A DNA stretch of 64,000 nucleotides from contig OV884014.1 of NCBI GenBank assembly GCA_930367205.1, positions 110,559,138 through 110,623,137 of the forward strand. The letters run 5' to 3'. The notes under the pieces are model-generated. The model made no database searches. It was not told the DNA's origin and saw nothing but the letters and a program-made list of their open reading frames with translations. Every line of letters starts with the position of its first letter. Position 1 is the first letter of the stretch. The stretch is from Acanthosoma haemorrhoidale (taxonomy: Eukaryota; Arthropoda; Insecta; Hemiptera; Acanthosomatidae). The position numbers were made by a program, and so were the translations under genes. Positions 46,901 through 60,441 of this stretch are shown here, in pieces.

Positions 46901-49493
46901 TCTTTATCCAATTTGATTATTTTTAATTTATTTGAGGGTTTACGGTTCTGCTAATAGCAAAAAGAGAATTTTTTAATTACAAACTTTATTCAAATTTTTC
47001 CTTTTAGATGCTCGTTCATAAAAAATTAACCATGGTTATTTATAATTTATTATCTTACCCACTACCGTTCGCGACTGGCCAGTTCACTAACGTTTTCGTC
47101 CTCCAATTGTTTCCTTTATTTGGTACGCCACGCGGTCAGTTCCATCCACTGCTATGTCTTCAATCCTTTTGTTCTGATAAAATCCTCTTCCATCAATTGT
47201 TCCTACCTTTGGTTCTATCGCCATCAAACAACATTTCTTTAGTTTTCACAATGTTCTTCTCTTCTCTCACTATTACGTCTACCGCGATCCTAACGAACAA
47301 CCGCTCTTGCCATTTTCCTTTTCCTGCCTCTCTTCCATGGCCTTCCTCCACGATCCACGAGTCGTTTAACGCCCTTTAATTCCCGCTAATTTTCAAATTC
47401 AAATCACATAATCTAAATATCACAACAATATTTTCAAATCCCATCCATTAATAAATTTGATGAAAATATAAAATTTTTGAATGATAACAGGTGTTAGCTT
47501 ATCTAAAAATAAAAATTTAAAGGCCCATTTATACATGTTGTGGCCACCTCTTGATCACAAATAATTATAAGACCTTCTCTTCTCGTATCAGACCTTGTAT
47601 CTATATTATTACGTTCTTTGAATATTATATTATATGATAATTTTATTTTTTATTCTTTTACTTTAAATTTATTTTTTTTACTATTTATTTTAGTTCTATT
47701 AACAAAAATAATTCTGGCAAAAAGATGAATTTAATTTTACAAACATAAAAAAATAAACTTATATTAATTTTATTAATACTTGTCTATTTATTCGATTCCT
47801 TTTCTTCTTCAATGGTCTTTTTTTTAATCAAATTTATACTTCTTCTCTTCGTGCTATTTCTCTTCTGTTCCGGTTCAAGTCAATAACCACTAACCAACAA
47901 AGTTTTTAAGTTTTTCTTTCTCACAATCTCAAGCTAATAATATGTATTACGGGCTGATTCCAAAAACTAGAGTGAATATAATGCTCTGTGTGTTTTCCTT
48001 TTCACAACAACTAATTATAACTGGCTAAAACTAGAGGGTAATTCCTGTGTGTGTTCTTTATGATACACCGCAACTATATTCTTTTTGTTTTTTTTATACA
48101 CTCTCACTTGTTTTTATTTTGCCTTCTTGATAAGTTGGATTAAATATTATATAAAAACTCCACAATCTCTAATATCGCAATATCATCAAATGAATATCAG
48201 AAAATATGTATCTATTTTTCATTATGTTAATAAAGATCTTATGGAGTCAGATCAAAGCAAATTAAAGCTGCCCACCGACTAGGTCGGCAGCCAGGGTGAA
48301 AGACCATAGGTCCACCCGCTCAAAATTCTTTCTAGGCGCTCACCGGGCGGCGGCTAAGAGGTTGTAGCGACCCTAGCCCGCGGCAGGCGTCTCCTCCCCA
48401 CTTTGGGGATAATCAATTATAAACTGAGCCCGACAATACAGTTTTTTTTAACTAAATAGCTTTCCTCTAATAATTTAAAGAGAGGAATTCTACATTGAGC
48501 AGATTTTATTTCTTTGTTTTATGGGGCTGGCTGTACGAACCAATAAAACTGGTTTCACAAAATAAAATTAATTTTAAAACTTCACAAGGAGCGGTAACAC
48601 TTAATAAAACTACTTTTCACTGTAGCAGTAATTTTTCGGTTCTTTATGAAGTAAGAAATATATATTTATTTAGTCGCTAGTTTACTATAAGCTATATCTT
48701 CATTTTATTGTTACGTGGCATTCTTTTTCATCATTTTTTGATGAAAATGGAACTGTTGGCTTGATACACTCGTTATGATTGATAACATTTAAAAAAGGCC
48801 TACAATTAACTGACGGTGTATTAAGTAAACTTTAATGATCGTTGATTCCCCTCAACTCATTTGTATTTAATTAAAGTAATGTATAAAATTTTGTGTGTGC
48901 TCGCTACGCGGGCAAATATGAAATACTTTTTTTATCAAAATTAAAATGCATTAGATTTTCTGGTTTCGTTAAAGAATTGTTTTTTATTTATATTACTATC
49001 ATGAAGCTAAAGTGAACACCTTTTACTAATAGGTAACATTACCTTAATTTGCCTTGAACTGGTGCCTCAATTTGTGATTCGAACTCATAATCAGATAATT
49101 TACATAACAATGCAATTATTAATTAGCCTGGTAGTTAAAACAATTTAAACTTTTTATCAAACGAAATCATGTGATATGTTATAGAATGCCGCTGAGTGAA
49201 TGTGTCCAGTTGGAGTACATCGCTGAAAAAACTGATCTGTATTCAGGCGCCGACCTCAATTCACTTTGCCAAGAGGTATTGTCGTTTCTATGTTTATCTT
49301 ATCATTAACTGTTTTAATTCAATTTGTCTTATGAGCCTTTGTTATTTTTCAGGCAGGTTTGCAGACCCTAACTCATGATGGTATGGATGCTCAAACAATA
49401 AAGCATCAACACTTTCTGAACGCATTAAAACAAATACCTCCGTCTCTTACCAAGGAACAAATCCAGTGGTACAATGATTTTTCATTCTTGTGA
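40986..49493 (+). CDS. AFG2B: AFG2B (SPATA5L1)-type tandem AAA ATPase, ten exons, 723 residues
   Basis: Exons: 40986-41669, 42984-43161, 43235-43419, 43504-43694, 44104-44321, 46094-46294, 46384-46502, 46579-46742, 49185-49275, 49353-49493. All introns are GT-AG and phases join cleanly. Residues 1-228 form the N-domain. D1 has GPDGCGKKT (233-241) and LILRID where hhhhDExD is expected, so its ATP site looks degenerate. D2 has GPPGCAKT (491-498), ILFVDEID (546-553), GATNRP (604-609) and LLRPGRMD (617-624), all intact. GPPGCAKT and the [10 protein letters not shown] pore region match the AFG2B family, whose human member works with AFG2A in ribosome biogenesis and replisome turnover. Length is close to the human protein. 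AATAAA at 49508-49513 follows the stop. Introns 1, 5 and 8 hold repeat-like insertions. Confidence 0.93.
42205..42268 (-). repeat. tRNA-derived SINE head in intron 1 of AFG2B
   Basis: The minus strand reads GCAGGTTAAAGCACTCTCTC followed by CCATGCTGATGGG and AAGTTAAAATCCTGCCCTGG. This is the layout of a decayed tRNA-like head (A-box region, anticodon-like stem, B-box). Confidence 0.4.
44815..45015. other. GC-richer insertion in intron 5 of AFG2B
   Basis: A ~200-bp stretch much richer in GC than the flanking intron, open in two plus frames (60-80 codons) but with no recognisable protein. It is probably a repeat fragment. Confidence 0.35.
48270..48420. other. GC-rich insertion in intron 8 of AFG2B
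   Basis: About 150 bp, clearly GC-rich (CGCTCACCGGGCGGCGGCTA, GACCCTAGCCCGCGGCAGGC) within a very AT-rich intron. No coding frame or tRNA fold was recognised. It may be an end fragment of a retroelement. Confidence 0.4.
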
Positions 49494-49507
49494 ATCATTA
49501 TTAAAAA

Positions 49508-49513
49508 AATAAA
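49508..49513 (+). terminator. Polyadenylation signal of AFG2B
   Basis: AATAAA 15 bp after the stop codon, followed by a T-rich stretch. Confidence 0.6.
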
Positions 49514-52050
49514 TGTTTTTATTCTTGGCAGTAAACATATACTTTGTTAAGTACTTGGCTACCAAATGGGCCACACTCCACCTAAGGAGGTCTGCACTAG
49601 TGTCGCCGAAACTGTGTGGCCTGTTTTGTACATAAGTACTCTGTACATAAGATCTTTTAATTAATGTAATTATTAAATATCAATAATAAACTATTTTTTA
49701 TATAAAATGTTCTTTTTTATAACTTACTTTGTTATGTTATCGCTATGACTCAGAGAATGAGTTAACTGATGACTTATTTGTAAATACATTTTATACAGAA
49801 TGATCCTGTTTAAGTAAAACATTTCTTCTATTTTATGAGGTTTTTATTTTTAAAATATATATTTTTTTGAAATAAACAATGGCTGGTATAATTACCCCAC
49901 CCAACATTATTTTTGTAACAGAAATGCCGATAGTTTATTTGTCTTTTCAGAATTTAGATCCGGAACCCATATTTTTCTATCGCACTGGGATTTTTTGTTG
50001 TGAAAAAAGCTTAAACAATTTTAGCTTATTTTATTATTGCAATATAAAACATAATAATATATATCATGGTCAGGTATCATGGGTATTCTTCTAGTGCTTC
50101 CAACATTAAATTAAAATCTGTAACCCTTTTCTATCTAGTTCTGTATCAAGTCTAGGTTTTTCATTAATTGCGTTTGTCTTACACCCCGTTTAACATTTTA
50201 CTTAGTTACATGTAATTTAGGAAATTGGAGGACAATTATTTAACCAATCTATTGAAAAGGAGGCTGATTTACCTTAGGACGACAGCTTGATATATAACAC
50301 GATATGTTCTTCTCATGAAAAATGCCAACTTTCATTTATAATTGTCGCTTGTTTCTCTCCCAACGAAGCAATAATAGACCCATATCATGTTAGGTCACAA
50401 ATCCCCTCATGTCGTAGTTGTGTGTTCAGTTTTTCTCAACGAAATTGCTCTTCCAGATTAGCGGGAAAAAATATTTTTGGTGTCATTATTTCGCCATTTA
50501 TTTGTAATTTTTTGACTAGTTGGTATAAATATCATTCTCATTTTTTGGTGCTTGTTCCTTAAGAAAGAAACAAACAATTATTGCAAACTAAGTCAGCATT
50601 CTCTAGGTGAATGTAACGATAACATTTAACTACAAAAAAAAAATCCGTGCATGATAGAAAACTGTGTATTTCAGAACTGAATTCAGAGTGAAAAATTCTA
50701 TAAGAACACATTCTCGGCAATTCTGTTCCTTAAAAAAAAAAAAACCCTTTTTTTGGTTAGCTAGTGTTTTTATAGTTTATCTTCCATAGAGTTACTCAAA
50801 AATATGAAATCTTTAGATTTAAAGTGGGATTACGTTAAAGAAATTACTTATTAATTCTTTCTATCTTCATCTGAGACATCACAACAGATATGGAATCAGA
50901 ATCATCACCTGACTTTCTCGATTACTTCAAATCAATCAATTTCAAATATTCAATATTAACCAGCGATCAAGCTTAATTTTGATGGCTAATCCTTAAAGGT
51001 AAGAGAGCAATGTATGCTGTAGTGTAAGGTTAGAATTTGTTAGATTCCCAATGGGCGCGAGTTTGGTTATCGCCTTAGGTTTTATTTTGTGAAATAAAAT
51101 GCACAAAATAAGCATTGCAGCAACCTCTTACTAGAAAAGTATGTAGCCTGTAAATAATTCATGTATCCTCTCCTAAACTTATAAAAAAAAAAAATGAAGC
51201 TTATATCGAGTTTTAACCAAATAAATATAATGTTGCTATATTACTGGCAACTTTAGAATAAAACTAGTTTCTATCTATAGTGTCCAAAAAACAACATTAG
51301 ATTCATTCTACATGCTTCTATGGCAAAATTGTACTATTATTTCATTAGTTTAAATCAAACAAAACAAATATAGCGAGAAGGAAAATTATGTCTTTGATGT
51401 GTTTTGTAAAATGTTAATTTGATTCCTATCCAAAGTCAGGTTGTTGTTTGCGCCTCAGCTAATAAGGCTTCTTGTAGTGTAGCCTTTTTCGTGACTGAAT
51501 TATCGCCTTATTCTGAATTACACAATTCATTAACTACTAAAGCTTAAGATAAATAAAAACCCACATATTCCTGATATTATAAAAATGAAAAACACTGAAA
51601 TCCTAACCTCATACACTAAAAAGAATTATCTTTTACCCAGCATGTGAATTAGAATTGGAAAAAACGATTACCCTTCTATAAAATGGATCTATACTTCAGT
51701 TATTAGCCTAAATTGTCTGGAAAAAAATTAATTGTATATTTTCAATGAACGGGAGCTATAAATTAAAAATAAATAAATTTTGAGGAAATCTAAATGAAAT
51801 GCATGGAATATAAAAGTGACAGTTTAATTGTTTGAATACAATAAATTTTATGGATCAAGGAACGTAACGAAAACATTTACAACTATAAAGAATATTTTTT
51901 AACCACCTAATCAAAAATTTAATTTAATCTTACATATTTTCAAGGTTGTATCTATAATTATTTAAAACAAAAAATGCCTTCCCTACAGATACTTGAGTTG
52001 CAGGGGGCCCATGTGTAATCAAAGGTAATTTATACAGCACTGGGTATTTA
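49514..52050 (+). other. Intergenic region after AFG2B
   Basis: AT-rich. Open stretches at 49879-50094 and 50287-50562 lack protein features. No gene supported. Confidence 0.5.
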
Positions 52051-52052
52051 AA

Positions 52053-52759
52053 ACGTTTTATTTTCCCAGTAGGGTAGCAAGTGTTTACCTAAGGAAAAGG
52101 TTTTTATTTTCCCAGTAGGGTAGCAAGTTTTTATTTTCCCAGTAGGGTAGCAAGTTTTTACCTAAGGAAAAGGTTTTTATTTTCCCAGTAGGGTAGCAAG
52201 TTTTTACCTAAGGAAAAGGTTTTTATTTTCCCAGTAGGGTAGCAAGTTTTTACCTAAGGAAAAGGTTTTTATTTTACCTATGGAAAAGGTTTTTATTTTC
52301 CCAGTAAGGTAGCAAATTTTTACCTAAGGAAAAGGTTTTTATTTTCCCAGTAGGGTAGCAGGTTTTTACCTAAGGGAAAGGTTTCTATTTTCCCAGTAGG
52401 GTAGCAAGTTTTTACCTAAGGAAAAGGTTTTTATTTTCCCAGTAGGGTAGCAGGTTTTTACCTAAGGGAAAGGTTTCTATTTTCCCAGTAGGGTAGCAAG
52501 TTTTTACCTGAGGAAAAGGTTTTTATTTTCCCAGTAGGGTAGCAAGTTTTTACCTGAGGAAAAGGTTTTTATTTTCCCAGTAGGGTTGCAAGTTTTTACC
52601 TAAGGAAAAGGTTTTTATTTTCCCAGTAGGGTAGTAAGTTTTTACCTAAGGAAAAGGTTTTTATTTTCCCAGTAGGGTAGCAAGTTTTTACCTGAGGAAA
52701 AGGTTTTTATTTTCCTAGTAGGGTAGCAAGTTTTTACCTGAGGAAAAGGTTTTTATTTT
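52053..52759 (+). repeat. 46-bp minisatellite, about 15 copies
   Basis: The core CCCAGTAGGGTAGCAAG recurs at 52065, 52111, 52138, 52184, 52230, 52300, then every 46 bp to 52714. Two spacings are irregular (27 and 70 bp), from loss or gain of the TTTACCTAAGGAAAAGG half. Each unit carries TTTTTATTTTCCCAG, which looks like a 3' splice site. Confidence 0.96.
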
Positions 52760-52984
52760 GAATTCGTCCATCTACTGATAGGCTGTGTATAATTATTCAC
52801 TAACTTATCTTTTGAGCTTCCTTTGTAATGTCATTAGATATTCATTGAGAACGTAATCTGAAGCTGTTCTTAATTTCCCGGAGTAAGAAGAAAAAGTTGA
52901 ACTGATATTGACTGCTTGACAGGACGAATCCTCAAAATTTTGCTCACAAAAAATTGAATAGTAATTTTCTTATTTATTTATTTT

Positions 52985-54128
52985 TTTTTAAGAAAAAAAT
53001 ACCATAGCTTCCACTTTTTCATATGGCGTCAATACTGCATTGATTCTTGGATCAAGAAACATCAAAGAAATAAAAGTTTTATTTTTTAAAACAGTGTGCT
53101 TCCATCTGCTAAAAGCTGCTTCTAAATGTCTTACAAGTCCCTTTCTTTTTTTTAATAGCCAATTAGAAACTGAGAAAGTATTTGCAGAAGTCTCCCGCAA
53201 CAGTTGTATGTTTTGCAGCTTTGATGTGAGTTCTTTTACTGGCGAAAATGTACCAATGATTGTTTCGATCCGGAACACTCATTTTCAGTTGAGGATAGAC
53301 TGTTCCATTATGAAAATATAACCTCCTCGTATTTATAATGCCTTCGAGCATACTTAGAGATGAATGCTGTCTCGTAGCTACATCCAATACAGGTTTTTTC
53401 ATGTGTAAATACGCTATGAACTGAGGAAATGGAGTTCTTAATTTAGTCACTACACTACAGCTTTAACTAGATTAATCTTTCAAAAAACTTTATTTACTGT
53501 GCAAATTACATTTTCTACAGGATGTAATTGAATATGATCCACTTTTTTTTCTTCAATTTAAATTAAGCTATTGTTTGTTATTTCCATTTCATCTTCACTG
53601 TTATCATCCTCATCTAGCAGATTTACAATTTAAACCAAATTGCACAGTAAGGCTTTGAAAATTTTCTACCATAGCTCATGATTTTATGGTGCTATGTTTG
53701 CCTTGTATTATTTGCATGTTAACTCCCATGATGGACTTACCCAAACGAGTGGCAATGTTGCTTTTCAGTGAAATAACTTTTCCTAAGCATAAGGTGCACA
53801 TTTCACGGTTTGATTTTTAATAATATCAGTCTTCGTCTCAATCATTTTTGTAACATTGCGCAAATTAATTTTTTTCATTTTTCAACCCATCAGAAATATG
53901 GTTCACAATACCCCCAAAAAATTGAAATTTCATTAGGGAAAATGGAAAGCCTCCTTTTGTATTAATAAATTGATTATTAATTAATAAATTAATGCAGTAA
54001 TCTGAAATTTTCTCGTTGATAGCTACATAAACCTTTTTAATTGTTTTTGCAGGTAATAAAGTAATTTTCTTTAATTTCTTTGAATACTGAAGAATGTTTT
54101 TTTCATTACATGATTCAACAAATCGCAT
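52985..54128 (-). pseudogene. hAT transposase remnant 2 (ZBED-like), minus strand
   Basis: Minus-strand pieces: 53865-54128 (an N-terminal region with KKITLLPAKTIKKVYVAINE), then 53163-53450 with VLDVATRQHSSLSMLEGI, the hAT block DVxTRWNSTxxMLER. Next is 52988-53278 with TFISLMFLDPRINAV, the hAT block AxxLDPRFK. A frameshift lies between the last two. The dimerisation domain and terminal repeats were not found. A CxxC-containing segment at about 53760-53810 may be a displaced BED finger. Sequence unlike the hAT at 30-31 kb. Confidence 0.65.
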
Positions 54129-57100
54129 AAAAAATTACCTGCTATTTTTTTGTTACACAATGTGCATTGATTTATTTCCTCTGTAATTAAACAAAGACAG
54201 AAAAATACCGTTTTTTCTCTGTCCCAAATTGAAAATAATTTTCACAGATTTATTTTTTTAAATAAATAATCATTTTACAAAACTATCTATTAGTAAGTAA
54301 TCACACTGATAATATGAATACGAACCATTGAAAGACAATTCATAGCTGTTTAACAGGAATAAATAAAGCCAAAGATCGACAAAGCAATTGGATTAATCCG
54401 TATATATTTACAAAAATGTTTGGAACAACACAGTATTACAAGCATTCAAAAGACCTAAAGCTTTTACTATTCTTTGGTCAATAAAATGATTTTAATTATC
54501 AAATACTATTTTCCATTATATAATGCTCTCTATATTTAACATTGAAATAGTTTCCTGTAATGGCCGAATTCATTAGTTTTCCACTTTGTGTGCTGATCAG
54601 TGCAATAGCTATGATATTCTATTATAATTTCTAATTTTATTTTACTTAAAACTTTTATTTAAATGAGATAAGTAAAACAACAACAAAATTTTTTGGATCT
54701 AGAATTTTTATTTAACAGTTTTGAAAAAATGTTTTTCACTAACCCCTTGTGGGTAGGCGTTTTTTCAAACACTTTTAAAGGCGAACTCATTTAGAAAAAA
54801 AAAAAATAGGCAACCCCTGGTAGCGGTTGCTGAGATAAATAGTGACGCTCCTGATGCTTAAGTCAAAGTGTCGCCCCCATCGGCATGAGGGATGTGTTAC
54901 ATGGGAATAATTTCAATAGCTGCCGAACCATGGTAGACCCTAAGCTTACTAATAGATGTAAATTTGAAATCAAATAATCATAAATTTAAATTAATTATAT
55001 ACTCTAACCTAATATTATGATACCTATAATAATTTTAATACCTTATATATTGTGCTAATAATAGCTTTAGTTATTCATAAAATTTAAGAGTAGGTTATTC
55101 ATTGAATTTTATTGGAATAAATCATGTAAAATGATTAATTTAAATTAATGGTTAATTGGATTTAAGTTGACTTCTGTTGGTAAACTTAGGAACTGCCATA
55201 GCAGTAGACAATGTTTAAATGGAGACATTACCAGTTTCTTATTTCCAACTAATCTAAAAATTTATTATTCTGTTTGTTCATTTATTTTTCATTCATCCAA
55301 GCGACCGTTTTCAGAAATAGTTCTCAAACCGAAATGGAATTGGTAGAAAGGATTGCACTGGAATTTTGCACCCCTAGCTTTTAGCTCAAAGGGTATCAAA
55401 AGGTATTTGATCCTAATGGTTCTCTTTGCAAAATTTGAACTATTTCTGTTAAGTTTGACCAGAAGTATTAAAATGCGCATAGAAATGATCTTACTGTACA
55501 GTAGGTATTGAAAAAAAATAAATAGAATCTAGTTTATAGTTTTTTTGGATAATGAAAAACAGAAACATCTCTGGTCGACAATCTCAGATTTGACTTTTGC
55601 GGGAATTGATAGGGCTTTGACCTTGAAGTCAGCTGATGAGATTGCCGCGTGATCGCTGGAGCTAACAGTAGTAAAGGTTACAACCATCACCACTGACCAT
55701 TGTAAGTAATTTGCTAGATATGTACTTTTTATACCTTCATTAAAAGTTAATTTATATAATAAAACAGTGTATTTACACTGTATTGATTATCTGGATGGAT
55801 ACTTAAAGTAACAAGTGCTAACACATTCTGCCCATCCCTGTATTCTTAATGTGTCATACAAGAATAGACATTTATATCTTCTGATAAGGTTTTTATTAAG
55901 TACATGCATTTGTACAGTGCTTCTTGTTTTGATAAATGATGTTTAACTGAACTGACATACAATGTACAGACCATCTTAGACAGAACATTTATAGATTTAG
56001 GCTTTAATTGTTAAAGTTTCTTAAATTAAATAGTAATCGGCACATCTTTCAAAGTACTAGTAGAGTTTCATAGAATTGGGCAAGTTGTGTAAGAAAGTCG
56101 ACACCATAGATCATGTTATCTCATCATCACTTTTACAAAAGAAAGCATTCCCAGGGTTGTAGCTACTGTTTCAAATTATAGCAGCGATTTCTAGCTTAGG
56201 TAAGCTTCCTGTTTAGTATCTTCATGGCTAAAACAATGCAAATTACTTTTGATTTCTACATCAAACCCGCCTGTTATTGTTTTTTCCATTCAATAATTTA
56301 TTTCTGTTATATTTCAGGTGTTAAGCTTTCACTTGTTTTTTTGTCTTGTTATTTTAAACGTGGGTTATGTATTTTAAGATGTATATATATCTGTAAAAAG
56401 ATCTTATCAACAGTTGCACAACCAAGTTACAAATTAATAGTATCGCAGTAGTTTATCAGTTAGCATTATCGTTCACTTTTATGAAATCATTTTGATTTGC
56501 TGTTACCAGGTTATCTCTCTGTCTCTTACTCTCTCCCTCTCTATATTTGTAAAAACATTTTTAGTAGCATATATTTTGAAAAACACCTACTTTAAATCAC
56601 AGCAATAAGTATTTTAATGGTTTATGTGTCATCATATTATTAAATGACTTTCCTTTATAAGAAAATCTTTTCTTATGGTTGTATATATATGAAATGGAAT
56701 ACATATTGCCACGTATTTCATTTAATATTAGTCAAACAAACTATTGTATACTTTAAAAGTTTTAATTATATTACTCTTTGGTACACAAATGTTTAAATGA
56801 CATTTATTTGCAATTAATGTAGGGAGGTGTTCGTAAAATAAATCAGTTGGCAAATTATTTAGATAAATTCAAGTGAGGTGTGATGCATCCCATATTGTTT
56901 CGTTATGTCTGAGAAAACAATTTTAATGACATTAAGTCCTATAACATATTATTAATCATCATTATATATCGTGGAAATATTTATTTTTTAACTATCAAGT
57001 GATTGATTAATAATTTACCCCTTTTTATTATTTATTCTCTTCCATTCAAAATATCAACCGTGTGAAACAGGGATTGCAAAAATGTTCAAAATTTTATGAC

Positions 57101-57654
57101 ATTTGTAATGGCTTAACATGAAAGCTACAAAATATTTTACAGATATTAATAACCGTATGGTTGAGATAGATTGAAGTAGATTTAATTAATTTGACAACCT
57201 ACTCATTATATGAAAGTATTTAATTTGTTATTACCAATTATTTAATGATATTTAATTTTCATGGAGTTGGTGTTATTTTTAATGTTGTAGGTTTATCAAA
57301 TGAAGCCTTAATGTCAAATATCATGCATTTAGGCCAAACAATATGTCTCATAGTGACAGGAACTGACAGACGCTACGGTGAAACATGAAGGTGTCTGTCT
57401 TTGAGAAAACATGAAACCATAAATATAAATAATTTGTTTAAAAATTTTCCTCTGAACGTGTAATCTTAAATGGTCAGCATTAATATTTTGTTGTTCTGTC
57501 AATTTTAAGATTGATCTTTGTTTTTATTAAATAAGCATCTTTCAGATTTATATGAATTTAATTTATATAAAACACTATAAATGTAAATCTAGAAAAATAT
57601 ATTTCATCCAATTAAATTAAAATAAGCTTATAAGAGTTAATTTTAAAAACTAAA

Positions 57655-57730
57655 ACATGGTCAAGTTCGAACCCGAGACATTCTGATTACCATTCAGGGC
57701 CTCTTCTAATTAGGCTATCCCGAGCCATCC
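57655..57730 (-). repeat. tRNA-derived SINE head (Thr-like)
   Basis: The minus strand reads GGCTCGGGATAGCCTAATTA, an anticodon-like CTGA-ATGGTAA-TCAG stem-loop (GGT in the loop), and the B-box GGGTTCGAACTTG. The acceptor and T stems do not pair well, so it is a SINE or pseudo-tRNA, not a working tRNA. Confidence 0.5.
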
Positions 57731-58755
57731 TTCGGTCGTGTAACTATTACTCTGTAACCACTAATTTTTAAAAGTTTACACCAGATTGCGTACCGGAATC
57801 AGTAATTATTAATAAAAATAATTAGTACACTAACTTGAACTCATATTTAATATCCAAGTTCACAAACCAGCTGAGACAGCCTTTTTTTATATTTTTAAAG
57901 ACCAATACAATTAAAATTACATTATTTTACAAGGTATCAATTGTTGCTTTAAAAGAGACATTTGCATGTCCATATTTGCACCATGGGTTGTTCATTTAGC
58001 TTTAGTCTCTTCAAAATTATTTTATTAACAATATCATCATCAACAGTTTATTGATGGTACCAATCCAATTATCTACGTACATAAAAAGATCAACCATTTC
58101 ATTGTGGACAACTATCTTAGTCCTTGATGATGCCCGAATAGGTGATACGTTGACGGTTTAACGATATTTTGCCACTGATTGTGGACAATTAGGTGCGAAA
58201 TGGCTAGTAATAAGTAATATGTGGAATTTAATTTAACTGAAGAGCCTTCAAGGGCTCCAGATTATGTTCGAACATACTAGCTACAATGAGTTATAAATAA
58301 AAAACTACTATTGAAAAATATCCTTCAGGCTTTTAGCAGAGCTCTTAGACCTTGGAACTGTGCACATGGAATATATTATAAAGAATGTTTTCTTTCAATA
58401 TACAAATATTCACCCAATGATCAAGACGAACAACTTTTTCCACCTTACCTTATGAGATGTGCATTTTCCTTTCTTTTTATGGCTTTGCTGGATTTTCAAA
58501 ATAATTTACCATTTTTCACCTGTGTCACTTATTTTGATCCAACCTCTGCTTGGTGTTAGGCAAGCACAGGAATCCTCCATGAAAATTTAATGTCCGCTTT
58601 TTGAAAATTTAATGATTCATCCTTATGAACCTTTAAAACCCTCCTATTCCAACACCTCCCTATCACCCAGACAGACTCTTGCTGGTTTGGGATCGATTTA
58701 TTAATTATATTATTTTTTCATTCTTTTGCATTTTTATTTTTTTCTCGTTGTCTAC

Positions 58756-58756
<1 letters not shown>

Positions 58757-58795
<39 letters not shown>

Positions 58796-58796
58796 G
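58757..58796. repeat. (TA)n microsatellite
   Basis: Alternating TA run with one G interruption. Confidence 0.9.
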
Positions 58797-60441
58797 ATGC
58801 TGGGACCTTCTTTGGTTTTTACTATTTTATATTTAGCTTGTAAGTTTTTTTATCAATTTTATGGTTTTCATTTAATGTCATATTGTATTGTACAGACTTA
58901 TTCATATTGTTGTTTTTCTGTTCGTGTGTGGATCCATCTAGGATTATATTTGCTAAATGCATTTAAATAATCTTGTAATTTTTCTTACAGAGGTTTACAC
59001 TTTATTTGTATTTGTTTTGTTCTTATAACGTAATAGTTCTTCATAATTAACAGCTATGAATTTTTCATCGGATCATTAATTTTATTCGTAAGGGACTTTG
59101 TACCGGAATACAATTTTTTGTACTATTCTGTTCTATATATTTATCGGTTTATAGAATAATCCAAGGCAAAAAAAACAACATATATTCTGCCCCCTTACCA
59201 CAAAGTAGGATCTTGACATTTTAGGTTAAGCCTCATAAATTAATTAACTCCTTGGTATTGAAAAGAATTCTACAATTTTTAGTAAGGTATCAAATTAAAG
59301 ACCAAAACCTATCAATTAGCAATATGTAATTGTGCCCTTTTTAATTGTATCATTATAAGTCTTTAAAAATGTCATTGGTGTTGTGTTTACAACTTTAATT
59401 CTTAAAGGCATCATATTTTCTTTGGTAATTCTACAAGATAACCCGATTAGGAAGCAAACTAAATCAACCCCATGGAAAATAATGAAGGGTAATTATATGG
59501 TTTGTCTTTGTGGAAAGTGATTCTGTTGGTTTTTGTTTGTAGCACATAATATTAAGTTATTACTAGACATTGGCTTGTTTTTCTATCTCATGGTTAAATT
59601 TCTAGCTCAGTATCATAGCTTAGTAGAATGTCAGTTTACTGGAAAATCGATGTACTACCTTAGAAAATTGGTTTTATCAATAGAAATTGTAAACTTAATA
59701 ACCACAATAAACCATTAATTTACAGTTTCCTAATAAAGTACATATTAACTTACACAACTTCTCGTTGTAGCTTAGACAGTCATGCCAATATCAGCAAACA
59801 ATTTACAATAAGTATCTAAGAATAATGTTTGACAATACCAAAGTACAGTGCAATAGTTAATTTACAGGGATATCCAAAGGTGATTATATTATAGCTATTT
59901 TAAAGCGATAATCACACAATGTATAGATAAATGTAAACATTGTGAGAATCCATCTACATCGAAATATTTCTAACAGACCCCCCCCCCAATCATTAGGGCA
60001 TAATATATTATGAAGAAATGTTTTATTTTTAAATTATTTGATTGGAAAATGGTAAATATGTATTTCTGGTTAGGGATTTTATTAAAAAACGTTGGCTGAG
60101 TTATGGATCAATTACAGGTAGTTATCTTAGAAATCTTGGAGTGATTAATTATTTGAACTTGAGTATGTCAAATCGTATGAACTGAGCAGTGAGTTAAGAT
60201 ACATGAGAAAACGTAAATTCATTTCCACTGTCCGTTAGGACTCGCTCAAGTTACGCAGTTGGTCATTACAGGTAATATAATTTAATTGCATCGGTTATTG
60301 ATGTTGTGTTGATTGTACAGCTATGATTGAGAGCTAAGCTGTGCCGCTAGAGAGGAGTGGGGTGGGGGATGCGCGGGTCGATGGTGCGCAGGAGTGGGAG
60401 AGGGCGGCCAGTCGTCAGTATCGCGACAGCGACATGACGCG

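Larger units (their letters stand above)
54130..60270 (+). other. Long AT-rich region upstream of the palmitoyltransferase gene
   Basis: No gene supported. Contains a tRNA-like SINE head (57655-57730), a (TA)n microsatellite (58757-58796) and a C-run (59979-59987). A GC-richer stretch at 55600-55690 followed by GTAAGT could be a non-coding 5' exon, but nothing links it to a gene. Confidence 0.5.

Noticed and set aside
47008..47379. 123-codon frame in AFG2B intron 8
   Set aside because: It starts near an acceptor-like TTTTAG but adding it would break the phase between exons 8 and 9, which join cleanly. Content is Ser/Phe/Leu-rich without motifs. It is probably a repeat fragment, better read on the other strand.
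49879..50562. Two open stretches after AFG2B
   Set aside because: No motif, no composition shift and no splice signals. Likely chance in AT-rich DNA.
53865..54128. Independent host gene on the minus strand
   Set aside because: It lies in line with hAT blocks at 52988-53450, and AT-rich codon use and breaks fit a decayed transposase better.
55600..55700. Possible non-coding first exon ending at GTAAGT
   Set aside because: No partner exon, promoter motif or coding content. 4.7 kb from the nearest gene.
57655..57730. Functional tRNA gene (Thr-like)
   Set aside because: The B-box and anticodon stem are visible but the acceptor and T stems do not pair. Better as a SINE head.
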